54,780 nt of DNA from Butyrivibrio sp. (GCA_017446685.1 JAFSQI010000045.1:1-54780), one strand, 5' to 3'. Shown: positions 15,997 through 25,663, counted from the stretch's first letter. Numbers and translations are program-made. Notes: generated from the letters alone by a model not told the origin.

Positions 15997-18417
15997 ATGT
16001 CAGAAGTATACAACCACCATACAGTAGAACAAAAGTGGCAGAAAGTCTGGGATGATAACAAGGCTTTTGCTGCAACCAATGATTTTAGTAAGCCTAAGTT
16101 TTATGCGCTTGTCGAGTTCCCTTATCCTTCAGGACAGGGACTTCATGTAGGACATCCTCGTCCATATACAGCTCTTGATATAGTAGCCAGAAAGCGCAGA
16201 ATGCAGGGATACAATGTTCTTTATCCTATGGGATGGGATGCATTTGGTCTTCCTACTGAGAACTATGCTATCAAGAATCACATACATCCTAAGATCGTAA
16301 CAGCCAACAATGTAAAGAGATTCAAGGAACAGCTTCATTCACTTGGCTATTCATTTGACTGGGACAGAGAGATCAATACTACAGATCCCGGATATTATCA
16401 TTGGACACAGTGGATATTCAGAAAGCTCTTTGAGGAAGGTCTTGCCTACAAGAAGGAAATGCCTATCAACTGGTGTACTTCCTGTAAAGTTGGTCTTGCC
16501 AACGAAGAGGTTGTAAACGGAGTCTGCGAGAGATGCGGTTCTCCTGTTGTTCGTAAGGTTAAGAGCGAGTGGATGCTCAAGATTACAGAATATGCAGACA
16601 AGCTGATCGATGGACTTGATACAGTTGATTATATAGAAAGAGTCAAGGTTTCACAGAAGAACTGGATTGGACGTTCCACAGGTGCAGAGGTTGATTTCGT
16701 GATCGCAGGAACAGATGACAAGCTCACTGTATATACCACAAGATGCGATACACTCTTTGGTGCAACTTATATGGTAGTTTCACCTGAACATCCTTACCTT
16801 GACAAGTACAAGGATAAGATCAATAACTTTGATGCAATTCTTGCATATCGTGAAGAGGCAGCCAAGAAGTCTGACTTTGAGCGTGCTGAGCTTGCAAAGG
16901 ACAAGACCGGTGTACAGGTTGACGGTCTTGTAGCAATAAATCCTGTTACCGGAAAAGAAATCCCTATCTGGGTTTCAGATTATGTTCTTATGAGCTATGG
17001 TACAGGTGCAATTATGGCTGTTCCAGCACATGATGACAGAGACTGGGAATTTGCCAAGAAGTTTGGTCTTCCTATCATCCAGGTTGTAGCCAAGGATGGA
17101 GAGGAAGTAGATGTAAATGCAGCAGCATTTACGGATGTTGCTACAGGTGTGCTTGTTAATTCAGGTTTTCTTGACGGTCTTTCAGTAGAAGATGCCAAGA
17201 AAAAGATGATAGAGTTTCTTGAGGAAAAGAAGATCGGTCATGCGAAAGTTAATTACAAGCTTCGTGACTGGGTATTCTCACGTCAGAGATATTGGGGAGA
17301 GCCTATCCCGATTGTTCACTGTGACAAGTGCGGATATGTTTCATTACCTGAATCAGAGCTTCCACTTCTTCTTCCTGAGGTTGAGAGCTATGAGCCTACA
17401 GATAACGGTGAGTCACCTCTTGCAACAATGACAGATTGGGTTAATACTACATGCCCATGTTGTGGTGGTCCTGCAAAGAGAGAAACAGATACAATGCCTC
17501 AGTGGGCAGGTTCTTCATGGTATTTCTTAAGATACTGTGATCCTACCAATGACAAAGAACTTGCAAGCAAGGAAGCACTTAAATACTGGATGCCCGTAGA
17601 CTGGTACAACGGAGGAATGGAACATACAACACTTCATCTTCTGTATTCAAGATTCTGGCATAAATTCCTGTATGATCAGGGTGTTGTAAATACTCCTGAG
17701 CCATACCAGAAGAGAACTTCTCACGGAATGATCCTTGGTGAGAACGGTGAGAAGATGAGTAAGTCAAGGGGCAATGTTGTCAACCCTGATGATATTGTAA
17801 GAGATTACGGTGCTGATACACTTAGAACTTATGAGATGTTCATTGGAGCATTTGATCTTGCAGCGAGCTGGTCTGAGGACGGAGTAAAGGGATGCCGCAG
17901 ATTCCTTGAAAGAGTTTGGAAGCTTCAGGATATCATGACTTCTGAGGAAGGCTATTCCAAGGATCTTGAGACAAAGATGCACCAGACAATTCAGAAAGTT
18001 TCTAATGACTTTGAGAACCTTAAGTACAATACCGGTATTGCAGCTATGATGGCGCTTATCAATGACTTCTACAAGAAGAACAGTGTTACAAAGGGCGAGT
18101 ACAAGACTCTTATTACACTTCTCAATCCTGTAGCTCCTCATATCACTGAGGAAATTTGGCAGGCTATTGGCGGTGAGGGATATCTTTATCAGCAGAAGTG
18201 GCCTGAATTTGATGCTGCCAAGACTGTTGAGAGCACTGTAGAAATTGCAGTTCAGATCAATGGTAAGGTCAAAGCAACACTTTCAATCGGAAAAGAGGAT
18301 CCTAAGGATGAGGTTATAGCAAAGGGCAAAGAGCTCATCAAGGATAAGCTTGAAGGCAAGACAATTGTAAAAGAAATCTATGTGCCTGGACGTATAGTAA
18401 ATATCGTAGTTAAATAA
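15997..18417 (+). CDS. leuS: Leucyl-tRNA synthetase
   Basis: An 806-residue class I synthetase charging tRNA-Leu. The ATP motif is HVGH (within [12 protein letters not shown], near residue 50). The second motif is KMSKS ([10 protein letters not shown], near residue 590). Between them lie the editing domain, with [14 protein letters not shown] and [15 protein letters not shown], and a Cys-x2-Cys zinc site ([21 protein letters not shown]). The length matches the bacterial family. AGAAGGAG lies upstream. It is a single-gene transcript with its own promoter and terminator. Confidence 0.98.
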   Translation: MSEVYNHHTVEQKWQKVWDDNKAFAATNDFSKPKFYALVEFPYPSGQGLHVGHPRPYTALDIVARKRRMQGYNVLYPMGWDAFGLPTENYAIKNHIHPKIVTANNVKRFKEQLHSLGYSFDWDREINTTDPGYYHWTQWIFRKLFEEGLAYKKEMPINWCTSCKVGLANEEVVNGVCERCGSPVVRKVKSEWMLKITEYADKLIDGLDTVDYIERVKVSQKNWIGRSTGAEVDFVIAGTDDKLTVYTTRCDTLFGATYMVVSPEHPYLDKYKDKINNFDAILAYREEAAKKSDFERAELAKDKTGVQVDGLVAINPVTGKEIPIWVSDYVLMSYGTGAIMAVPAHDDRDWEFAKKFGLPIIQVVAKDGEEVDVNAAAFTDVATGVLVNSGFLDGLSVEDAKKKMIEFLEEKKIGHAKVNYKLRDWVFSRQRYWGEPIPIVHCDKCGYVSLPESELPLLLPEVESYEPTDNGESPLATMTDWVNTTCPCCGGPAKRETDTMPQWAGSSWYFLRYCDPTNDKELASKEALKYWMPVDWYNGGMEHTTLHLLYSRFWHKFLYDQGVVNTPEPYQKRTSHGMILGENGEKMSKSRGNVVNPDDIVRDYGADTLRTYEMFIGAFDLAASWSEDGVKGCRRFLERVWKLQDIMTSEEGYSKDLETKMHQTIQKVSNDFENLKYNTGIAAMMALINDFYKKNSVTKGEYKTLITLLNPVAPHITEEIWQAIGGEGYLYQQKWPEFDAAKTVESTVEIAVQINGKVKATLSIGKEDPKDEVIAKGKELIKDKLEGKTIVKEIYVPGRIVNIVVK

Positions 18418-18425
18418 AAATTTTT

Positions 18426-18505
18426 AAGGCCCCGGCCTGTCGGACTGATGTGTTCGTTAGTGTTTTGTGGATGAACATCCAGCCCGGCAGTGTCGGGGCC
18501 TTTTA
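18426..18505 (+). terminator. Large terminator hairpin after leuS
   Basis: AAGGCCCCG (18426-18434) pairs with CGGGGCCTT (18494-18502), followed by TTTT. The roughly 60-nt interior itself folds (GATGT/ACATC, CTGTCGG/CCGGCAG), which is unusually long for a simple terminator. Confidence 0.75.
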
Positions 18506-18698
18506 ATTAAGATTTTATTTATTATTCATTTTAATTTTGTTTCATAAATGAATTGTAAGAATGTGTTATACTTATTGTGTATGGCACAAAATTTGTCTTA
18601 ATAACGTACTAAAGAAACCATCAAATCTTATCCGGTATATAACTGACAATATATTTTTGGTGTATTCCGGTCATGTGATAACACGATTAGAGAGTGAA

Positions 18699-20036
18699 AT
18701 GACAAAGAAGAGAAATGTTACTTTAGGATTAGCTACATTTGCTGTTACACTGGCGCTTACAACAATTATTGCGGCCTTGGCAATTTCAACTATTTCGTCA
18801 AGCCGAAAGGAAAGAGCTCTCTTTATTGCAACTTCCATTGCCAACAGGCTGGAGGCTGAAATTACTGCGCGAGAATATATTACCAGGATTTTTGAAATTA
18901 TAATCATGGGTAATAACGGCAAGATGTCTGAGAAGGAATTTAATACTATCTCAGAGGCTCTTTATGACGATTATCTTGATGTGGCGGGAATAGCCTTTGC
19001 TCCGGACGGCATTGTTAATTTTTCATATCCTGAGGATGCATTGATTGGAATTGATACGAATCTTTTTGCAAAAACTGACCTTGGTATTTACTCTGACTAC
19101 AGTAAGATGTCGCGTCTTCCTGTAATTATTGTTCCTACAGAGATTGCAGAGGGAAAAGACGGAATAGTAATTAGAAGACCGGTTTTTTTAGATGAGGATA
19201 CCTTCTGGGGGTTTGTATCAATCAGCTTTGATATGTCATACTTTTTAGCTGAGGTCAATATTTCGGAGCTTGCCAATCAGGGATACGAATACAAACTTAT
19301 CAGCAATAACAGTATTTTGGATGAAAAAACGGTCATTCTTGAATATTCAGAAAAAGAACTGACTTCTCCGGCTTCAGCACTTATTAGTACAGTCGGTGGA
19401 AATTTTTGGACACTGTCTATTGAACCGATTGATGGTTGGATATATCTGTATGAGGTTATTGCAGTTTTATTTATAGCTTTTATAATCAGCGCACTGGCTG
19501 CTTCATTTATGTATGCTTACATGACAATGAAGGCAAATGCCAAAGAACTTGAAATCCTGTCCTATAGAGATGCGCTTACGAACCTTAATAATCCAAGAAG
19601 CTACCAGGAGCACATGGAGGATCTTTCAAAAAAGAAGCTTCCATATGGTCTTATCTTTATGGATCTTAATGATTTTAAGAAGGTCAATGATACGTATGGT
19701 CATGAGGCAGGAGATGCGCTTTTAAATATCGTGGCAAAGAGACTTCAGAACAGTATCAGGGAAAAAGATAAGGCTTTTAGAATAGGCGGTGATGAGTTTG
19801 TTGTTGTCATACACGGTACTCATGACAAGAAGTTTTTTGAAGGCGTAATTGCCAGAATGAGGCAGAATGTTGCAAGAGAAGTAACTATTGGGGAAATATC
19901 TCTCACAGTTTCGATAAGTGCAGGATATGCAAGATGTCCTGAGGATGGTACGAAGTATGAAGATGTTGTTAAAAAGGCAGATGATGCAATGTACTACAAC
20001 AAGAGACTTATGAAAGCAAGACGAGAACAGAAGTGA
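18699..20036 (+). CDS. Membrane diguanylate cyclase with CHASE-like sensor
   Basis: A 445-residue protein. One membrane helix at the N-terminus is followed by an extracellular CHASE-like domain of about 230 residues (VAGIAFAPDGIVNFSYPEDALIG, then DTFWGFVSISFDMSYFL), a second helix near residue 255, and a GGDEF domain. The GGDEF motif is intact (RIGGDEFVV, residues 363-367), and DLNDFKKVNDTYGHEAGD is canonical, so c-di-GMP synthesis is likely. I start at 18699 because a TATACT -10 box at 18567-18572 lies after the earlier ATG at 18561. It is followed 26 bp later by a GGDEF-EAL protein. Confidence 0.88.
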   Translation: MTKKRNVTLGLATFAVTLALTTIIAALAISTISSSRKERALFIATSIANRLEAEITAREYITRIFEIIIMGNNGKMSEKEFNTISEALYDDYLDVAGIAFAPDGIVNFSYPEDALIGIDTNLFAKTDLGIYSDYSKMSRLPVIIVPTEIAEGKDGIVIRRPVFLDEDTFWGFVSISFDMSYFLAEVNISELANQGYEYKLISNNSILDEKTVILEYSEKELTSPASALISTVGGNFWTLSIEPIDGWIYLYEVIAVLFIAFIISALAASFMYAYMTMKANAKELEILSYRDALTNLNNPRSYQEHMEDLSKKKLPYGLIFMDLNDFKKVNDTYGHEAGDALLNIVAKRLQNSIREKDKAFRIGGDEFVVVIHGTHDKKFFEGVIARMRQNVAREVTIGEISLTVSISAGYARCPEDGTKYEDVVKKADDAMYYNKRLMKARREQK

Positions 20037-20062
20037 TTCATTATAGGAGGAGCTGACAGCAT

Positions 20063-21718
20063 ATGGCCGGAGGGACCTACGACACCATTAACAGAATATT
20101 TGAAACCTTCGCTGTGACATCTAGGAGCCGTTATGTTTACGTTTTTGATATGGATAAAAACATTTCAAGATGGTCACCAAATGCAGTTGATTATTTCGGT
20201 CTGACGGGAGAGTATGTGTATAACGCATCTTCTGTTTGGGGAAACAGAATTCATCCTGATGACAAAGAAAAATATAACGAGTATCTGAACATAGTATTTT
20301 CCGGTAAAAAGGCAAATCCTAATTTTGAATACCGTGCAAAGAATAAAAACGGTGAATATGTTGTATGTTCATCACGCGGAGTTGTAATAAAGGACTATTC
20401 GGGTAAACCTGTTTTTTACGCATGTTCAATCATCAACAAAGGTATAGTTGATAATAATGATCCGATAACTCTTTTGCCGAATCAGTTTGAAATGTTCAAC
20501 TATATGCGACAGCTGAAAGCCCGGAAAAGAGATTACTCTGTTCTCATGATTAATTTCATGGATTTTGGGGATATAAACAGAAGATATGGCTATGCGATAG
20601 GTAATAATATTTTGAGAGCCACTGCCAAAAAACTGATGCAGGAAGCTGTCAACAGCGGTAAGGTTTACAGAGGCGACGGCACGGTTTTAGTGTTTATAAG
20701 TGACAACATGACTATTGATGACATGAAAAAGTTCTATGGCAGAATGAGAGCTTTCACCAGAGAATCACTTGCAATCAGTGGTAAAAAAGTTGGCGCAGAA
20801 ATAGGTGGCGGTTTGATAATTGCCACTGATTTTACGGTTGATGAGCATTCAATTTATACAAGTGCAAAATATGCGCTTGATTTTTCAAAGAATCAAAGAC
20901 ATGGAAACCTTATTATTTTTCACAATGATGAGCTTGATAACAAAAAGAGTAATATTGAGCTTGTAGATGCTGTGAGAAATAGCGTTATTAACGGAATGGA
21001 AGGCTTTTACCTTGAGTATCAGCCTATTATTTCCGCGGTTGATTCAAGGCTTGTTGGAATGGAAGTATTCCTTAGATGGCATAGAGAGCCTTTTGGTTCA
21101 ATTTTGCCTTCTGAATTTGTGCCGTGGCTTGAGCAGGATCAGGTATTTTACACTCTGGGAAACTGGATACTTGAGCAGGCGCTTAAGGACGCTCTGGTAA
21201 TCAGACAACAGATAAGGGATTTTTATCTGAGTGTAAATCTTGCTTATATGCAGCTTGAAAGATCAGAATTCAGGACAACGCTTATAGATATTTTAAGAAG
21301 GACGGGATATCCGGCTACCAGTTTGTGCCTGCAGCTCACACAAAGCAGCAGACAGATGAGTATAGAACACTTGAAGAGCCAGGTGGAATTTTTGAAATCC
21401 TGCGGAATCAAGGTTGGACTGGATGTGACTGATTTTGGAGCGCTTGATCTTGCAAGACACATGCCAATTGATCTTGTGACGATAGTTCCTTCGCTTACTA
21501 AGGGAATTGACCGCAATAATACAAATAAATATGTGGTTGAAGCTATGACTTCTTTTACACACAGACTCAGCATCAGGACTTGTTTTACCGGAATTGAGGA
21601 TGAGGAAACATCCGCAATTGCAAAACAATATCCTGTTTCTGACCTCATGGGATTCTTCTATGGAAGACCATGCCCTATAGAAAAATTTAAAGAAAAATAT
21701 GTGCAGTCAATAAAATAA
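20063..21718 (+). CDS. PAS-GGDEF-EAL protein with degenerate active sites
   Basis: A 551-residue cytoplasmic protein: a PAS domain (residues about 20-130, WSPNAVDYFGLTGEYVYNAS), a GGDEF-like domain whose motif reads RGDGT instead of GGDEF, and an EAL-like domain from about 300. In the EAL part, the signature is EVF (GMEVFLRW), the usual ELTES is QLTQS, DDFGTGYS is DVTDFGALD, and the KID Lys is lost (IVPSL). Enzyme activity is therefore unlikely. Families like this act as c-di-GMP or protein-binding receptors. It pairs with the active cyclase upstream and is probably in the same operon. Confidence 0.82.
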   Translation: MAGGTYDTINRIFETFAVTSRSRYVYVFDMDKNISRWSPNAVDYFGLTGEYVYNASSVWGNRIHPDDKEKYNEYLNIVFSGKKANPNFEYRAKNKNGEYVVCSSRGVVIKDYSGKPVFYACSIINKGIVDNNDPITLLPNQFEMFNYMRQLKARKRDYSVLMINFMDFGDINRRYGYAIGNNILRATAKKLMQEAVNSGKVYRGDGTVLVFISDNMTIDDMKKFYGRMRAFTRESLAISGKKVGAEIGGGLIIATDFTVDEHSIYTSAKYALDFSKNQRHGNLIIFHNDELDNKKSNIELVDAVRNSVINGMEGFYLEYQPIISAVDSRLVGMEVFLRWHREPFGSILPSEFVPWLEQDQVFYTLGNWILEQALKDALVIRQQIRDFYLSVNLAYMQLERSEFRTTLIDILRRTGYPATSLCLQLTQSSRQMSIEHLKSQVEFLKSCGIKVGLDVTDFGALDLARHMPIDLVTIVPSLTKGIDRNNTNKYVVEAMTSFTHRLSIRTCFTGIEDEETSAIAKQYPVSDLMGFFYGRPCPIEKFKEKYVQSIK

Positions 21719-21754
21719 TATTGCTGCATTGAGTAATAAAAGGAAGAATAAGAA

Positions 21755-22492
21755 ATGAGTAAAATCTTTAGATATGTTCAAAACGATGATGTGGTGAAAA
21801 CTTTTAATAATCTCAAGGGAACAGTACTTACCAAGAGACCGGTTGTTATTGCTCGTCACGGTGACTATTCTCTTTTGCTGGAGGCTGCAGATGAGAACAT
21901 ACTGAAGATAAGTATTGTTAATGATGAAAAGAAAAAAATCTATTCAGAGCGCACTTTTGATATTACCGAAACATCAAATGAGCTTGTTTCAAGAGGTGTA
22001 AGACACGCAACTCAGAAGCTTTCAGAGCTCTGTGATGCAGAGGTTAATAAGCGCAGATTTCAGATCTGGAAATGGTATATGATAGATTGGCAGAAAGAAC
22101 ATGCAAAAGAAACTGAGGAGTTCATTGATCACGAGATTGCCTGGAATGAAGATGAAGTAGGCAATGAAACAGAAGTTATGGATATGGAATCCTTTTTGCA
22201 TGGTGAATATCTGAATCTTGGAAATACGCTTTCACTCATAGAAAGATATGTGGTTGACGAAAACCATAAAGAAATGTTCAAAAAATTTGTTATTGCCGAT
22301 ATTATGGAGATGACTACCGAGGATACCAAGGAAAAATCCATAGAAGAGACAGAAAAAAGGCTGCAAAATGATGAACTCAAGCGCCATTCCTATCGATTTA
22401 CCGTATGTGTGGAAGCTACTGACAAAGAACACGCAAGACAGGCTTTACTTAATCATTTAGCAGGTGATGAACGTATTACAGTACAGAAATAA
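21755..22492 (+). CDS. Conserved protein of unknown function
   Basis: A 245-residue soluble protein without signal or membrane segments. It has a mixed N-terminal half (VLTKRPVVIARHGDYSLLLEA), a helical, highly charged middle (EETEEFIDHEIAWNEDEVG) and a basic C-terminal end. I do not recognise a family. An AAAGGAAG site precedes the ATG. It lies 36 bp after the GGDEF-EAL gene, so it may belong to that operon. Confidence 0.7.
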   Translation: MSKIFRYVQNDDVVKTFNNLKGTVLTKRPVVIARHGDYSLLLEAADENILKISIVNDEKKKIYSERTFDITETSNELVSRGVRHATQKLSELCDAEVNKRRFQIWKWYMIDWQKEHAKETEEFIDHEIAWNEDEVGNETEVMDMESFLHGEYLNLGNTLSLIERYVVDENHKEMFKKFVIADIMEMTTEDTKEKSIEETEKRLQNDELKRHSYRFTVCVEATDKEHARQALLNHLAGDERITVQK

Positions 22493-22694
22493 AATTCAGT
22501 TTATACTTTTAATAAAATTTTAATGTTTTAATTCGAAAAAGTGCCGCATTTTCTCTATCTTTTGTTGAAATTTTAGTTTATAATGTACCCATTAAATGAA
22601 ATTTTGTTGTGGACGTGTAGAGGTTGAGGGGCCTTAAAACCTTCCACAAGTCAATTCGTTTAATAATTTTCTTATGAGATGGAGGAATTGAATA

Positions 22695-22946
22695 ATGAGA
22701 ACTTCTGCAAAGGCAAAAAAAGGCATGAGCCATGGCTGCATCGCAATCATGTCGGACGCAATTAAAGCAAAGGAGCAGAACTTATCATATGGTAAGTATA
22801 AGGCTCTTGATATGCTTGGAGCAGGCAGCATGTTGGATGAAGATTACGAATCTGAATATCAGGTTTATTCAAACAACATTGTTCGCAAAACAGAGCATAC
22901 AGAGAATAAGAAGGCAGTTGCCTTCGTAAAGGTCAGGAGCCTTTGA
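22695..22946 (+). CDS. Small basic protein, unknown
   Basis: An 83-residue protein with the start MRTSAKAKKGMSHGCIAI, rich in Lys and Ala, ending in a charged tail. It has a good ATGGAGG site (TGAGATGGAGGAATTGAATA) and is followed by a clear terminator, which supports it as a real gene. No domain is recognised. The upstream 200 bp (22493-22694) have a possible TATAAT at 22579-22584 without a good -35. Confidence 0.55.
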   Translation: MRTSAKAKKGMSHGCIAIMSDAIKAKEQNLSYGKYKALDMLGAGSMLDEDYESEYQVYSNNIVRKTEHTENKKAVAFVKVRSL

Positions 22947-22995
22947 CTTACAACTAAATAGAGGGTTATTTTTTTAGGGATTAGCAAATTTAGAT

Positions 22996-23026
22996 AAAAG
23001 GCCGGTGCAAACGCATCGGTCTTTTC
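22996..23026 (+). terminator. Terminator after the small basic protein gene
   Basis: AAAAGGCCGGTGC pairs, with G-T wobbles, with GCATCGGTCTTTT around an AAAC loop. Confidence 0.8.
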
Positions 23027-23132
23027 GTGTGTATATGAATAAATAAATTTTAGTGTATTTACATGTGCGAAGTGTAAGCTATTATGTTATACTTGGAAAC
23101 TGTACTGAAATTTTATTTTGAGGTTAAATGTT

Positions 23133-23327
23133 ATGAACATACATCTTTGTAAGGGTGATGAGACTCTTGAACAGGCACTTGAATATATCAATGAGCACGA
23201 CAGCGAGGGGAGAAAATATACTTTTGATAAAGAAGCTGATAGATGCTACATAGGTGATGAGGCTTTTATTAATGCACCGGTACTTATAAATTACAAAAAT
23301 CAGTACTGGGCGCTGCATATAAAGTAG
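23133..23327 (+). CDS. Small hypothetical protein
   Basis: A 64-residue soluble acidic protein beginning MNIHLCKGDETLEQALEYI and ending YWALHIK. I chose the ATG at 23133, 7 bp after GAGGTT, over an upstream TTG. It is followed by a hairpin. There is no recognised domain. Confidence 0.6.
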   Translation: MNIHLCKGDETLEQALEYINEHDSEGRKYTFDKEADRCYIGDEAFINAPVLINYKNQYWALHIK

Positions 23328-23328
23328 T

Positions 23329-23371
23329 CCGTAAAAACAGCTACACTAAGATGTGCTAATAGTTTTACGGA
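23329..23371 (+). terminator. Terminator-like hairpin
   Basis: TCCGTAAAA and TTTTACGGA form the stem around a loop of about 25 nt. It lacks a clean T run, so it may be an attenuator or a processing structure for the next gene. Confidence 0.45.
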
Positions 23372-23395
23372 AAAAATATTTTGGGAGCGATTATT

Positions 23396-24043
23396 ATGAA
23401 AGAGTTTTTGGAGAATTATTTTTCACAGAAGGATTTTAAGAAAAGAATGATCCTGATGTGCGTCGGCGTTTTTTTTATGGGATTTTTCCTTTCATTTCTT
23501 ATCAAAGTTGATCTGGGAACCGACCCCTGCACCTTTATGAATCTTACATTGTCAAGAGCTATTGGTATCAGCTTTGGAACCTGGCAGCTTATACTTAATG
23601 CCATTCTTTTTATTTTTGTTATATTATTCGGAAGAAAATTTATTGGATTTGGAACTATTGCCAACATGGTGTTTATCGGCTATATAGCAGATTTTTTTGT
23701 ATGGCTTTGGGAAAAATGTATTCCTGAGAATTATTTTACAGATATGCCATATAGAGCAGTAATATTTTTACTTGCTTTGTTCATGTTTATTGTAGCGGTG
23801 TCTTTTTATATTAATGCGAATATGGGTGTTTCACCATATGACGCCATTCCGCAGATCATATCTGAGAGAGTATTTAAAAAGGTTCCTTTTGCAGTAGTAA
23901 GGATATGCTTTGATTTTCTGGTTATCATAATCGGAGTAATTTTCAAGGGAACACCCAACATAGGAATTGTTTTGATGGCGCTTTTCCTTGGACCAATTAT
24001 TTCAGTAGTTGGAAAATTTATAAATAAATTCTTATTTAACTGA
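23396..24043 (+). CDS. YczE/YitT-like membrane protein
   Basis: A 215-residue integral membrane protein with about five hydrophobic helices (e.g. MILMCVGVFFMGFFLSFLI, VIFLLALFMFIVAVSFYIN). The pattern LGTDPCTFMNLTLSR...GTWQL and the second copy MGVSPYDAIPQIISER...PFAVVRI show the internal duplication of the YczE/YyaS/YitT family. The function of the family is unknown. The ATG at 23396 follows GGGAG. A hairpin upstream may be a terminator or attenuator. Confidence 0.75.
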   Translation: MKEFLENYFSQKDFKKRMILMCVGVFFMGFFLSFLIKVDLGTDPCTFMNLTLSRAIGISFGTWQLILNAILFIFVILFGRKFIGFGTIANMVFIGYIADFFVWLWEKCIPENYFTDMPYRAVIFLLALFMFIVAVSFYINANMGVSPYDAIPQIISERVFKKVPFAVVRICFDFLVIIIGVIFKGTPNIGIVLMALFLGPIISVVGKFINKFLFN

Positions 24044-24074
24044 ATTTGGTTAGTAAAGAGACTGTATTTTTGTT

Positions 24075-24117
24075 ATACTGAAAATGGTGTAATAATCCTT
24101 TTTCAGTATATTTTTAT
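24075..24117 (+). terminator. Terminator after the YczE-like gene
   Basis: A perfect 10-bp stem ATACTGAAAA/TTTTCAGTAT, followed by TATTTTTATG. The stem also overlaps TATACT, a possible -10 for larB, so it may have a double role. Confidence 0.65.
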
Positions 24118-24149
24118 GTTATTAAAAAAGTAAAAGGTGATATTGGAAA

Positions 24150-24917
24150 ATGGAAGAAAAAGATATTATACAGCTTTTGAAAGATGTAAAAAACGGAAAC
24201 ACACAGGTGGAGGATGCAGTCCTTAAGTTAAAAGAGGCACCTTTTGAGGATTTGGGTTACGCTAAGCCTGATTTTCACAGAGGATTAAGGCAGGGAATAC
24301 CTGAAGTTATCTATGGCCAGGGGAAAACTCCAATGCAGATTCTTGGGATTTCTGAAAAGCTTCTTGAAAAGGGTCAGGAAACAGTTCTTATTACAAGGAT
24401 GAGCAGGGAGGCTGCAGATTTTTATACCTCTAATAAATCAGACAGTGGCAAGTTCATTTATTATGAGCTGCCCAAAATCGGAATAGTGGGAAAGCAGCCG
24501 GATAAGGGAAATGGTGTTGGAAAGATAGTTGTTGCCACCGGTGGTACAAGTGATATGCCGGTTGCAGAAGAGGCTGCACTTACAGCCGAGACTTATGGTA
24601 ATAAAGTAGTGCGTCTGTATGACGTGGGAGTTGCCGGAATCCACAGACTTCTTGACAGACAGAGTATGGAACAGATTATGAGTGCTAATGTTATCATTGC
24701 GATTGCCGGAATGGAAGGCGCACTGGCAAGCGTGGTGGGAGGACTGGCAGATTGTCCGGTTATAGCTGTGCCTACAAGTGTCGGATATGGAGCTTCTTTC
24801 GGAGGTCTTTCAGCTCTTTTGTCAATGCTCAATTCCTGTGCAAGTGGGGTGAGCGTTGTGAATATAGATAACGGTTTTGGGGCCGGTTATCTTGCAAGTA
24901 TGATAAATAAAAAATAG
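24150..24917 (+). CDS. larB: Nickel-pincer cofactor synthesis protein LarB
   Basis: A 255-residue LarB. It carboxylates nicotinic acid adenine dinucleotide to P2CMN, the first step to the nickel-pincer nucleotide of lactate racemase and related enzymes. Visible motifs are VVATGGTSDMPVAEEAA, RLYDVGVAGIHRLL and AVPTSVGYGASFGGLSALL, all typical of the PurE-like fold. No larC, larE or racemase gene lies in the window, so the pathway partners must be elsewhere. AAAAGGTGATATTGGAAA precedes the start. It is followed closely by a tiny ORF and an ABC ATPase. Confidence 0.9.
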   Translation: MEEKDIIQLLKDVKNGNTQVEDAVLKLKEAPFEDLGYAKPDFHRGLRQGIPEVIYGQGKTPMQILGISEKLLEKGQETVLITRMSREAADFYTSNKSDSGKFIYYELPKIGIVGKQPDKGNGVGKIVVATGGTSDMPVAEEAALTAETYGNKVVRLYDVGVAGIHRLLDRQSMEQIMSANVIIAIAGMEGALASVVGGLADCPVIAVPTSVGYGASFGGLSALLSMLNSCASGVSVVNIDNGFGAGYLASMINKK

Positions 24918-24925
24918 GGGTAGTC

Positions 24926-25057
24926 ATGGTTGATCGTAAATTGCTTGAAATGGCAAAGGTATATAGAATGCCGACGGATAGCGTCATAAGGTATATCTAT
25001 ATTCCGGAGATAATATCATTCTTTAGAAAGAAGTTGGGGAAAAGAAGTGATAATTGA
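24926..25057 (+). CDS. 43-residue peptide resembling the EAA loop of an ABC permease
   Basis: A short ORF, 9 bp after larB with AGGGG before its ATG, and overlapping the next gene by 11 bp. It reads LLEMAKVYRMPTDS then VIRYIYIPEIISFF. The spacing Glu8-x-Ala10 to IYIP (residues 24-27) equals the EAA-loop pattern of TauC/SsuC-type permeases, where Glu to Pro is 19 residues apart. The rest of a permease is absent. It may be a relic, or a micro-protein retaining the loop that contacts the ATPase encoded next. Confidence 0.5.
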   Translation: MVDRKLLEMAKVYRMPTDSVIRYIYIPEIISFFRKKLGKRSDN

Positions 25058-25625
25058 AGTTAAAGATGTGTCCAAATCTTACAATGGGAAAAAAGTTTTG
25101 GATAATTTCAGTTTAAACATAGAAGATGAACATTCCTATGTTATCACGGGGGATAGAGGCTGTGGAAAAACAACTCTGATGAGGCTGATTCTTGGGCTTG
25201 AAAAACCGGATGAAGGACATGTGGGACTTCTTGGTGATTATAAATATCCTTATATCAACGCAGGAGTTGTTTTTCAGGAAGACAGGCTCGTGGACGGACT
25301 TGATGCCGTGACCAATGTGGCAATGGTCAGCAAAAAGATATTCAGAGAAACAGTTGCTGAGGAATTGATTAAATTTCTTCCGAAGGAGCTTATAAATGTT
25401 CCTGTCAGGAAACTATCCGTGGCTCAGCGCAAAATAGTGGCTATTGTAAGAGCCTGCTGCATTCCAAGCGATGTTCTTATAATGGATGAGCCATTTACCT
25501 GCGTCGATAGTGACACAAAGAAAAAACTGATATCTTTTATAAGGGAAAAACAAGGAAAAGGCCCGCTGGTTATTATGGCAGATAATGTTGAAGGCTTTGA
25601 CTTTGCCAGAATTATAAAAATGTAG
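25047..25625 (+). CDS. Short ABC transporter ATPase, degenerate signature
   Basis: A 192-residue ATP-binding protein of the nitrate/sulfonate transporter type. Walker A is GDRGCGKTT and Walker B VLIMDEPF. The signature LSGGQ has become LSVAQ, and the H-loop His is not seen (MADNVEGF). The start is GTG, overlapping the upstream 43-codon ORF. There is no full permease or binding protein nearby. It may be a regulatory or decayed ATPase. The next gene encodes an [FeFe] hydrogenase 38 bp downstream. Confidence 0.75.
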   Translation: MIIEVKDVSKSYNGKKVLDNFSLNIEDEHSYVITGDRGCGKTTLMRLILGLEKPDEGHVGLLGDYKYPYINAGVVFQEDRLVDGLDAVTNVAMVSKKIFRETVAEELIKFLPKELINVPVRKLSVAQRKIVAIVRACCIPSDVLIMDEPFTCVDSDTKKKLISFIREKQGKGPLVIMADNVEGFDFARIIKM

Positions 25626-25663
25626 TGACAATATGTTTTTAATGGGGAAGAGGAGATTAACTT

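Noticed and set aside
18573-18698. Possible c-di-GMP riboswitch in the 5' region of the cyclase gene
   Set aside because: The 126-nt leader lacks the conserved GEMM-I motifs.
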